From contig NZ_RZNA01000045.1 in NCBI RefSeq assembly GCF_003992595.1, positions 70,992-134,991 of the forward strand: a stretch of DNA of 64,000 nt. Direction: 5' to 3'. The notes beneath the pieces were generated by a model. That model did no database searches, was not told where the DNA came from, and was given only the letters and a program-made list of their open reading frames with translations. Positions 37,501 to 44,561 of the stretch are shown piece by piece. Both the position numbers and the translations under genes were made by a program. Numbering within the stretch: position 1 is the stretch's first letter; every line of letters begins with the position of its first letter. The stretch is from Flagellimonas oceanensis. Lineage in GTDB: Bacteria > Bacteroidota > Bacteroidia > Flavobacteriales > Flavobacteriaceae.

Positions 37501-37836
37501 GCAGGTTTGGCACCATTGCTTTTGGAAAAGAGCCGTCAGGCACAGTTCCTTAAACCTATGGCGATTTCCATTGCCTACGGAATTGCCTTTGCCACTGTTT
37601 TGACCTTGTTGATGCTTCCCTTGCTTCTTTCCTTTGGAAATACTGTGAAAGTGGCCGCAAAAAGATTGTGGACTGGGGAAAAAGTTACACCGGAAGAGGT
37701 AGAGAGGGCCATCCGTGAGCAACATGAAGAGGAGGAAATGCAGGCAGACAGTATTGGACATCTGAATGGTACCCAAAGCCAAAATGGATCACAAGACTCA
37801 GAAGAAACCTCAAAAGTTGTAGAAGAGACCAGATAA
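34543..37836 (+). CDS. RND efflux permease (AcrB/MMPL superfamily, HAE-like)
   Basis: Proton-coupled inner-membrane pump of 1097 residues with the duplicated RND layout: TM1, large porter domain, TM2-6, second TM and porter half, TM8-12. The TM4 proton-relay region reads GILVDDGIVIAENIYQHYEDG, with adjacent Asp residues as in hydrophobe exporters rather than the CusA pattern. A polar C-terminal tail rich in Glu/Gln/Ser (about 1055-1097) is cytosolic. The substrate is unknown. Its stop overlaps the TolC start by one base (TAATG). Confidence 0.92.
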   Translation: MRKIISYFIKYHMAVNVFILAFFVFGIVGILSLKSSFFPLNEARNITITIAYPGASPQEVEEGIVLKIEDNLKGLEGVERVTSTSRENSGTINVEIEKERNVDFMLLEVKNAVDRVPTFPTGMEPLIVAKQEPVRPTISFAVSGKDIPLATLKQIGRQIENDLRAIDGISQIQIAGYPDEEIEIAVDENSLLAYNISFADVAQAVSNANILVTGGNIKTVTEEYLIRANNRSYYGDELSNIVVRGDAAGRTIRLKDVATIRDRFSETPNASYFNGELAVNITITSTNTEDLMGSAENVRQYMKEFNEKYTNVQLDVIDDRSTTLTQRTQLLTENAIVGMILVLVFLSLFLNTRLAFWVAFGLPIAFLGMFVFAPMFNVTINVLSLFGMIIVIGILVDDGIVIAENIYQHYEDGKPPVKAALDGTMEVIPPIISAIITTILAFSIFLFLDSRIGEFFGEVSVIVILTLVVSLVEALIILPAHLAHSKALHPQSDKPKTGIAKVFAELRVINKMGDRLMNYMRDNWYSPALKFMMNYKMLTFALFFMALALTLGSIGGGIIRTSFFPRIASDQISIELTMPNGTNEIVTDSIISLIQDKAHIVNEELTDQYLQGMDEMLFVNMIKNLGPGSSTATLEINLLPGEERPDGIRADMVTTRLRELVGPVIGVESLIYGSGGNFGGNPVSVSLLGNNIAELKAAKEELKQAMESNANLKDVTDNDPAGIKEIRLELKENAYLLGLDLRTVMNQVRGGFFGAQAQRFQRGQDEIRVWVRYDRENRSSISDLDEMRILAPSGDRIPLKEIATYSIERGDVAINHLEGRREIQVSSDLTDPETTSGTDAMLWIRNEVMPDILAKYPSISPSYEGQNREANKLIGSLGFVGPIVLFLIFITIAFTFRSISQPLLLIFMVPFSLTAVAWGHWLHGFPINILSMLGIIALIGIMVNDGLVLIGKFNINLRSGMTFDDALYEAGRSRFRAIFLTSVTTIAGLAPLLLEKSRQAQFLKPMAISIAYGIAFATVLTLLMLPLLLSFGNTVKVAAKRLWTGEKVTPEEVERAIREQHEEEEMQADSIGHLNGTQSQNGSQDSEETSKVVEETR

Positions 37837-39161
37837 TGAAAAGCATTTTTTATACCCTATTCCTGATTTTATTGTTTTTTGCTCCCTTGGCCCATGCCCA
37901 AGATCAAGTCCTTTCCAAAGAGGAGGCCATTGAAATGGTGTTGGAAGGTAATTTGGATATTCAGGTGGCCCGCAATACCAAGGTAATCGATGATAACAAT
38001 GCGGATATCCTTAACTCCGGATATTTACCTTCGGTAACAGGAAACGCCAGTGGAAGTATAGATAAACAGAACTCCGAAGGTGTTTTGGCTAATGGGGATA
38101 CCCGTACCGCGGAAGGCGCGGAAACCAGAAGGTACAGTGCCTCTGTGAATGTAAATTATACCCTGTTTGATGGTTTGGGGAGGTATTACAACTACAAAAA
38201 CTTCAAAGAAAGGTCACAACAATCCGAGCTAGAGGTCAGGCAGACTATTGAGAATACGATTTTACAACTGTTCACCGTCTATTACGAAGCGGCTCGACTT
38301 ACCGAGAATACGGCAACTTTGGAACAAGCTTTGGAGATCTCCAAAGACAGGTTCAAACGGGCACAGTATCAATTCGAGTTTGGACAAAATACCGGTTTGG
38401 ATGTCTTGAATGCGGAAGTCGATATCAATACGGACAGTATTAATTTATTGAACTCCAGACAGGAACTCAGAAATACCATGCGGGACCTGAACCTGATTCT
38501 TAACCGCGATTTATCAGCACAGTTTGCCACTGATACCACTGTTACATTTGTTCCTGGGCTCCAAATGGAGAATATGTACAATGAGGCCCAATTGAACAAT
38601 GTAAGGCTTCAGATTGTGGAAAAGGACATTAATATGGGGCTCAATGATATCAGAGTGGCCAAAAGCGGTTATTTGCCCACAATTGGCTTAACAGGAACTT
38701 ATGGATGGAACGAGTCCAACAATAACAGTCCGTTGGCCTTTGCTTTGCAAAACACCTCGACTGGGGTCACGGGAACCGTTAATCTTACATGGAACCTATT
38801 CGATGGAGGAACGACCATAACGGGAATCAAGAACGCCAAAATCGCCTATAAAAATCAGGAGATAGCCAAAAAGCAGATACAATTGGAGGTGGAAAGGGAT
38901 ATCCGCAATGCTTGGGACAGCTATACCAATGCGTTATACGTGCTGGAAGTACAGGAGAAAAACCTGCAGACCAACCAAAACAACTTCAAACGTACCGATG
39001 AGCGGTATAAACTGGGACAGGTAACCTCCATAGAGTTTCGTCAAGCCCAATTGAACCTGCTGAACGCCGAATTGGCCAAAAGTCAGGCGAAATACAATGC
39101 AAAATTGGCCGAACTCCAAATGCTTCAGGTCAGCGGTCAGCTGCTCAATGTGGAATTTTAA
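37836..39161 (+). CDS. TolC-family outer-membrane efflux protein
   Basis: Outer-membrane channel of the second RND system, 441 residues. Signal peptide about 1-21 (ending HAQDQ); two OEP repeats, each with long helices (RFKRAQYQFEFGQNTGLDVL; RTDERYKLGQVTSIEFRQAQ). The repeated YxLGQxT/FGQNTxLD element is a TolC hallmark. One-base overlap with the permease stop shows translational coupling. It is more similar in layout to general TolC proteins than to the shorter cusC of this window. Confidence 0.92.
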   Translation: MKSIFYTLFLILLFFAPLAHAQDQVLSKEEAIEMVLEGNLDIQVARNTKVIDDNNADILNSGYLPSVTGNASGSIDKQNSEGVLANGDTRTAEGAETRRYSASVNVNYTLFDGLGRYYNYKNFKERSQQSELEVRQTIENTILQLFTVYYEAARLTENTATLEQALEISKDRFKRAQYQFEFGQNTGLDVLNAEVDINTDSINLLNSRQELRNTMRDLNLILNRDLSAQFATDTTVTFVPGLQMENMYNEAQLNNVRLQIVEKDINMGLNDIRVAKSGYLPTIGLTGTYGWNESNNNSPLAFALQNTSTGVTGTVNLTWNLFDGGTTITGIKNAKIAYKNQEIAKKQIQLEVERDIRNAWDSYTNALYVLEVQEKNLQTNQNNFKRTDERYKLGQVTSIEFRQAQLNLLNAELAKSQAKYNAKLAELQMLQVSGQLLNVEF

Positions 39162-39164
39162 GCC

Positions 39165-39347
39165 ATGTACGAGCATTTTTTCCAATGTCCATACTGTTGG
39201 GAGGAAATTTCCTTTTTACTGGATAGTTCAGTGCGGGAACAAACCTATGTGGAAGATTGCGAAGTGTGCTGTAACCCTATCGAGGCCACGGCCCAATTCA
39301 ACAATCAAGAACTTGTGTTTTTCGAGATAAGGGAATTGGGGCAATAA
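39165..39347 (+). CDS. CPXCG-motif zinc-ribbon protein
   Basis: Small protein of 60 residues with two Cys pairs, CPYC (8-11) and CEVCC (about 32-36), the pattern of the CPXCG cysteine-rich family. It lies 3 bp after the tolC stop and is probably co-transcribed. It binds a metal, most likely zinc; its function is unknown. The length matches the family (about 60). Confidence 0.85.
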   Translation: MYEHFFQCPYCWEEISFLLDSSVREQTYVEDCEVCCNPIEATAQFNNQELVFFEIRELGQ

Positions 39348-39376
39348 AAAAGCCGAAGACAAAATAGCTCCGGCTT
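39345..39376 (-). terminator. Terminator of the beta-glucan locus (GH16 end)
   Basis: On the minus strand, AAGCCG ... CGGCTT (6-bp stem, 15-nt loop) followed directly by TTTTTATT. It lies 92 bp after the GH16 stop and overlaps the end of the CPXCG gene; on + there is no T-run. Confidence 0.6.
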
Positions 39377-39467
39377 AGGTTGGTTGGAATAAGTTGATGG
39401 AACTTTTTCCATGATCTTGAAATAGATTGTGATCAGTAGTCTAACTCTTTTGCACTGGAATTGTACT

Positions 39468-40613
39468 TTACTGATATATTCTTACGTAATCAATTTCAAA
39501 GATATCCTCTGTAAAATTCGCTGGTACATCACCGCCCAAATTCCCACCTATGGCTATGTTAAGGATGAGGTAATGTTCGTGGTTGAACGGTTTGTTGCTG
39601 GCATTTTGAAATTCATGGACCAAGGTGTCGTCCACATAGGTCTTAATGCTCTCGCTGTCCCATTCCATGGAGTAAATATGGTATTCGGAAGAAGCGTTTG
39701 CAACAGCTGTTTCTCCTCCCTCATCATTGTAGACCTCAGTATTTAAGTCTCCCCAATGAAAATGGGAAATGGTACTGTTTTTGTCCCAGCCCGTTTGTTC
39801 CATGATATCGATTTCGCCGGATAGAGGCCATCCAACGCTGCCATATTGGTCTCCAAAGTAGTTGCCCGTTTCGTTGACATTGGCGCCCAAGGTCCAAATG
39901 GCCGGCCAAGTGCCCGCTGTACTCGGAAGCTTGGCCCTGACCTCCACACGGCCATAGGTAAAGGCAAACTTTGCATTCAATCTGGCGGAAGTGTACTCTT
40001 TCGTACTTCCGTTGTATGAATATTGTTCTTTGATGGCCTTGATTTTCAAGGTTCCATCGCTTACATAGGAGTTGTCTTCCCTATCGGTATAGTGTTGTAA
40101 TTCATCATTGTGCCAGCTCCCGTTGTTGGGTGGAATCACTTGGTGATGCCATTTTTGATCGTCTGGTGTTCCAGTGTTGTCAAATTCATCGAAAAAGACC
40201 AAGGTAGCGAAGGCTTCATCCGACCTGTACACATCCACACTGTAACTTTCATTGATGAAATCCCCCGATTCAGAATAGGCCCATACGGTAATATTGTAGG
40301 TGTTTGTGCCATTTTGAAGAAATGTATGCTCAATGGTTCCTGTTTCACTGTCTATTTGGTCTCCAGTCCCAAAACGGAAGGCGTACCTGACAGCATTATT
40401 GGCCGAAGCATTTATCTGGATCGTTCCAGAACCATCACCATTGGGATTGTTGTTGTTTGAGCCGATTACCGAGATGTCCACATTCAAATTTGTGGGCACA
40501 TCGACGGAACCGGAATCCCCAGAACTACATGAAATTGCAAGAACCAAGGATAAAAGGGATATGTTGAAAATGCTCATTTTTATTATTTGATGAATACTCA
40601 TTTTATTTTTCAT
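39468..40613 (-). CDS. GH16 endo-beta-glucanase lipoprotein (laminarinase-like)
   Basis: Surface glycoside hydrolase of 381 residues. The signal peptide ends with lipobox LAISC (Cys29). Residues about 35-125 form a PKD-like beta domain (AVRYAFRFGTGDQIDSETG). Residues about 130-381 are GH16: FFDEFDNTGTPDDQKWHHQV, catalytic GEIDIMEQTG (ExDxxE, nucleophile and acid/base Glu), SHFHWG, and the C-terminal FEIDYVRIYQ. The retained beta-bulge motif and SusCD context point to beta-1,3-glucan (laminarin), although mixed-linkage glucan is possible. It is last in the four-gene locus. Confidence 0.9.
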   Translation of the reverse strand: MKNKMSIHQIIKMSIFNISLLSLVLAISCSSGDSGSVDVPTNLNVDISVIGSNNNNPNGDGSGTIQINASANNAVRYAFRFGTGDQIDSETGTIEHTFLQNGTNTYNITVWAYSESGDFINESYSVDVYRSDEAFATLVFFDEFDNTGTPDDQKWHHQVIPPNNGSWHNDELQHYTDREDNSYVSDGTLKIKAIKEQYSYNGSTKEYTSARLNAKFAFTYGRVEVRAKLPSTAGTWPAIWTLGANVNETGNYFGDQYGSVGWPLSGEIDIMEQTGWDKNSTISHFHWGDLNTEVYNDEGGETAVANASSEYHIYSMEWDSESIKTYVDDTLVHEFQNASNKPFNHEHYLILNIAIGGNLGGDVPANFTEDIFEIDYVRIYQ

Positions 40614-40716
40614 AGAAAATCTGACTTGGATTTAGGCTCCTTTCCGATTGTGGAAAGGAGCTTATCCGTTTGCATAACTAACTAACTTAAATCAATTTAC
40701 GATTTGTTTTTATTCC

Positions 40717-42897
40717 TTATTTGTGGAAATACACATTGTCCACGAACACGGTCATTGAGCCAGCTGGTTGCCCTGCGTAAATGAGTTGTGCAATGTTGGC
40801 CGTGGTGGTCAATCCAGTAAAATCCGAAAGCGGAATGTCCAAGGAAATCCAAGTACCCTGTTCTGGGTTTGCAATGGTTATCTCGTGTTCCACATCATCA
40901 CCTCCATCATAGGCTCCATCGGCACCAAAATCCACTAGTTTTATTCTTATTTCGGTAGCATCGGCGGTCCATACATCAGTATGGAAATGGGTCATTTCCG
41001 TAGCGTCAATTGGGTTGGCCACTGTCTCAATGCCCACAAAATTCAAATCACTGTATTTCTTTACGTCGTTTCCCTCAACCAAAATATCCTCCAGTGTGGC
41101 AACAGACCAATCAGTCCTCCAGGTATCCACCGAAACATCAGTGTAGGCATTGCTGAAAAGAGATATCACATCGGCCTCAGCAACCGTTGGTGTGGCAGCG
41201 GCCGTTGTTGGCTCGGTTGGTGGAGGTGCGTAGAAGTAGATGTTGTCCAGATAAATGGTTCCGTTTCCATCAAACTTCAATTGAATCACATCTGTTAAAT
41301 CCACTACATCGGAGAATTCGGTCAAGGGAATATCCACACTTACCCATTCACCATTGGTTATTTCGAAAGCGTATGGAGTTTCCGCCGGGCCTGTACTTAT
41401 TAGAGACAGATTGAGCGCTGAGGAATCAGGTGTCCAATAATCTACATGAACCATGGTCATGCCCGATACATCCAAAGGATTGGCAAATTGGGTGCCTTGA
41501 TAGTTCAGGTTTTCGTATTTCAAGGTGTTGTTGCCAGCGATATCTTCTTGTGTCACCACAGTGGCCTGACCCCAATTTGGATTGAAATCAGTGTCAGTAA
41601 CGTTGGTATAAGCCTCACTGAACACGGATATTACATTCGCCTCGGGCACGGTTGGTGCAGGAGCTCCCGATGTTGGGGTATCTGAAATTCCCGCCTCATT
41701 GTAGAAGAATACGTTATCCACATAAACTGTATTTGCTCCGGTAGGGGCGCCCACGAATATCAACTGGGCTATATGTCCCCTTGTGGTCAGTCCTGTGAAA
41801 TCGGATAACGGAATATCCAAGGTTACCCATTCTTGTTGGGCCGGTGCCTCGAATACCAATTCATGCTCTACGTCATCGCCGCCATCAAATGCACCATCAG
41901 CTCCAAAATCAACCAATTTAATTCTGAATTCTGTAGCATCAGCTGTCCAAATATCTGTTCGGAAATGGGTCATGTCCGTAGCGTCAATCGGACTGGAAAC
42001 GGCTTCTGCCCCCACAAAATTAAGTTCGCTGTATTTTTTAACGGCATTACCATCGATTTCAATGTCTTCCAATGTAGCGGCCGACCAGTCGGTTCTCCAC
42101 GTGTCCACGTTTTCGTTGGTGTACGTATCGCTGAACAAGGAAATCACTTCTGCCGGATCGATCGTTGGGTCTGAAGCGGGAACAGTAGGTTCTCCAGTTT
42201 CGCCAGGCTCTTCCACTTCGCCTCCTTCACTCATCACAATGTCATCAAAGTAATGGACGCTTTCGGCAGCTTTTTCGCCGTTAAAATCAAAGAACAATAC
42301 CATTCTATCGAATTTGTCGGTATCGCTTGGAGAGAAAACAAAGGATAACTCTTCCCATTCATTGGCCACTGTTGTGGTGGCCTGAACTTCTTTGGCAATG
42401 GAATCATCTGTACTGTCCTCAAATTTCAACAGTACAATTTGGTCTGCCGCCGGGGCATACACTTTTATTTTAATGGTCTGCATTTCGGTAAAGTCCACCT
42501 TGCTGGCCAAATCAAAAAAGAGACCGGCCCAAGGCTCAACACTTGGTGTTTGTGTGTATTCCACAACAGTCTCCGAGGTATTGATACCTGAAGGGTCTGG
42601 GTTTTCCACGTACTCCAGTGCAAATGACCCATCAATTTCCCCGAAAAACTCAACTTCGGGTCCACCACATTCAAAGTCTATACCTTCCGATAATTCGGGT
42701 ACTATGGTCGTAAACGTACATCCCTCACCTGGTTCGGGCTCTGGTTCCGGTTCTGGCGGAACATAAGCAGAGGGTGGGGGTAGGTCGTCTTCCATTTCGC
42801 AGGAAACGATTGTGCCTAAAATACCTATGACCATCAACAGGAACAAGATCGGGAACCTTGTGCTGTTGAGGTTTTTGTTGTTGTTATGCTTTTTCAT
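40717..42897 (-). CDS. Multi-domain surface glycan-binding lipoprotein
   Basis: Lipoprotein of 726 residues with lipobox GTIVSC (Cys33), a Pro/Glu spacer (PEPEPEPEPG) and four beta-sandwich domains resembling carbohydrate-binding modules. Domain 1 (about 60-232) differs from the rest. Domains 2, 3 and 4 are internal repeats sharing VISLFS.AYT, the DTWRTDW or DFNPNW block, KLVDFGADGA, LSDFTGLTT and VYVDNVFFY-type ends; domains 2 and 4 are the closest pair. There are no catalytic motifs. Its place between SusD and GH16 is that of a surface glycan-binding protein that concentrates the polymer at the cell. Confidence 0.85.
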   Translation of the reverse strand: MKKHNNNKNLNSTRFPILFLLMVIGILGTIVSCEMEDDLPPPSAYVPPEPEPEPEPGEGCTFTTIVPELSEGIDFECGGPEVEFFGEIDGSFALEYVENPDPSGINTSETVVEYTQTPSVEPWAGLFFDLASKVDFTEMQTIKIKVYAPAADQIVLLKFEDSTDDSIAKEVQATTTVANEWEELSFVFSPSDTDKFDRMVLFFDFNGEKAAESVHYFDDIVMSEGGEVEEPGETGEPTVPASDPTIDPAEVISLFSDTYTNENVDTWRTDWSAATLEDIEIDGNAVKKYSELNFVGAEAVSSPIDATDMTHFRTDIWTADATEFRIKLVDFGADGAFDGGDDVEHELVFEAPAQQEWVTLDIPLSDFTGLTTRGHIAQLIFVGAPTGANTVYVDNVFFYNEAGISDTPTSGAPAPTVPEANVISVFSEAYTNVTDTDFNPNWGQATVVTQEDIAGNNTLKYENLNYQGTQFANPLDVSGMTMVHVDYWTPDSSALNLSLISTGPAETPYAFEITNGEWVSVDIPLTEFSDVVDLTDVIQLKFDGNGTIYLDNIYFYAPPPTEPTTAAATPTVAEADVISLFSNAYTDVSVDTWRTDWSVATLEDILVEGNDVKKYSDLNFVGIETVANPIDATEMTHFHTDVWTADATEIRIKLVDFGADGAYDGGDDVEHEITIANPEQGTWISLDIPLSDFTGLTTTANIAQLIYAGQPAGSMTVFVDNVYFHK
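40723..42180 (-). repeat. Three tandem CBM-like repeats in the glycan-binding lipoprotein
   Basis: Units of about 150 codons at about 41695-42180 (domain 2), 41210-41680 (domain 3) and 40723-41190 (domain 4). Domains 2 and 4 also share long near-identical blocks at DNA level, while domain 3 is diverged and shortened. This suggests a recent duplication of one unit around an older one. Confidence 0.7.
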
Positions 42898-42934
42898 CTT
42901 TCAATGTTATACGTTAATTCTAGTTTGTGCCGAC

Positions 42935-44551
42935 TTAGTTATACCCGTCGTTTTGTGGGTAATTGGGTCCTAAAAGGTCCATTTGTTGTTGTGGAATGGG
43001 CCAGTTTTGCATGTACTCCCTAAGAATATCCTTCGGATTCCCTTCTGGATACGATTCGTTCATGTTATCATTGTTCATATGGTCCAAAAGGTAATCGTAC
43101 AACAATCCGGTACGTTTTAGGGTAAACCAGCGCTGTCCTTCAAAAGCCAGTTCGCGAGCTCTTTCTTCCAATATGGTTTCCAGGTCTATACTGTTTACCG
43201 AAGCGGTGTTTGCCCTTGTTCTTACGGCATTGAGATATTCCAATGCTTTGGCGGAATTGTTCAGCATCAAATGTGCTTCGGCACCTATCAAATAGGTCTC
43301 GGCCAGACGGTAGATCATTATGTTCTTAAAATGATTTCTATCGGTTGGTTCTACCGTATCGTCAAAAAACTTGATGATACCAGGGTTTTGCCTTCTGTAA
43401 TAGAGCATAAACTCATTCTGGTCGGTTTCGCTGTTTTCGTATAGATCCAATGGGTCGCCCAATTCACTTCCTGATGGTACTGCGGTCTCATCATTGTAGA
43501 GATATTCGAAAATATAGTAAGTGCCATTTTTTCTGTCGTCGTTCGGGTCCTCGTTAAGGAGATCGATGGTGTATTGGTTCAAGGAAATGAATCCGGCACC
43601 TGCACCGCCATTTTCCACGGACTGAATCAAACCTGGGGCATCTGCATAGGATGATACCATGTTCCAGTTCATGATGTGAGGACTTCCACCACCAATGGTC
43701 TGTCTTTCAAAATTGATGGCAAACAGTGTTTCGGAATGATTCAATTCCCCTGCAAACACTTCCGCTGTGGTCTCGGTCAAACTATGGCTGCCACTTGTGA
43801 TGATGGCATCAGCTTGGGCAGCAGCTTCGGTCCAGTCGTTTTCCCACATGGCCACTTTGGCTCTCAGATGTCTGGCTGCCCCCTGTGCCCAACGTCCAAA
43901 TTGAGGGGTCGTGTAATCCAAATTGGCTATTGCAAAGTCCAAATCGGAACGGAGTAGGGAAAATATCTCTTCTACGGAAGATTTGTCCTGTGGTACATCG
44001 AACGCATTGTCAGGAGTGGTAGGTTCCGTTGTAATGAAGATATTGTTGAACATACGGTAAAGCGTGAAGTACGCATTGGCCCTCATACATTTTGCTTCTG
44101 CAAGAATCTGGTTCCTTCTGCCTTCTTCAATGTCCTCCAAATTCTCGGCACCTTGGATAATGGCATTGGCTCTATCCACAATTCGGTAGTAGTGCACCCA
44201 ATATGCGTTGATACCCGATGCTGTACCGTAGTCTCCCAAGCTTGCACCCCAAAGTAAACGGCTATAGAGGGAAACCTCTCCGGTTATTCCCACTCCAAGG
44301 TCACTTTTCGCTTGTGGAATCAATGGAATGGTACCGTTGAGGCTTAAATCTTGGTAAATGTTTCTGTTAAGGGTATAAAGCCCTACCACTGCATTTTCCA
44401 AACCTTCTGGGTTCGTATATAGGAAATCCACAGAGGTGTCGGACAACAATTCGTCTTCCAACAGGTCTTTTTCACACGATGTGAAAGTGGCAAGGACAAG
44501 AAGTATGGCCAATGCCTTTTTTGATGTTATGTATTGAAATATATTTTTCAT
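42935..44551 (-). CDS. susD: SusD/RagB-family glycan-binding lipoprotein
   Basis: Surface lid of the SusCD importer, 538 residues. Lipobox FTSC (Cys26) follows ILLVLATFT. SusD hallmarks are the TPR-like helices around RANAIIQGAENLEDIEEGRR, AEAKCMRANAYFTLYRMF, RHLRAKVAMWENDW and the C-terminal EERARELAFEGQRWFTLKRT with the NPKDILREYMQNWPIPQQQM end. It lies 10 bp after susC. Specificity for beta-glucan is inferred from the GH16 in the locus. Confidence 0.93.
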   Translation of the reverse strand: MKNIFQYITSKKALAILLVLATFTSCEKDLLEDELLSDTSVDFLYTNPEGLENAVVGLYTLNRNIYQDLSLNGTIPLIPQAKSDLGVGITGEVSLYSRLLWGASLGDYGTASGINAYWVHYYRIVDRANAIIQGAENLEDIEEGRRNQILAEAKCMRANAYFTLYRMFNNIFITTEPTTPDNAFDVPQDKSSVEEIFSLLRSDLDFAIANLDYTTPQFGRWAQGAARHLRAKVAMWENDWTEAAAQADAIITSGSHSLTETTAEVFAGELNHSETLFAINFERQTIGGGSPHIMNWNMVSSYADAPGLIQSVENGGAGAGFISLNQYTIDLLNEDPNDDRKNGTYYIFEYLYNDETAVPSGSELGDPLDLYENSETDQNEFMLYYRRQNPGIIKFFDDTVEPTDRNHFKNIMIYRLAETYLIGAEAHLMLNNSAKALEYLNAVRTRANTASVNSIDLETILEERARELAFEGQRWFTLKRTGLLYDYLLDHMNNDNMNESYPEGNPKDILREYMQNWPIPQQQMDLLGPNYPQNDGYN

Positions 44552-44561
44552 GACAATTTTT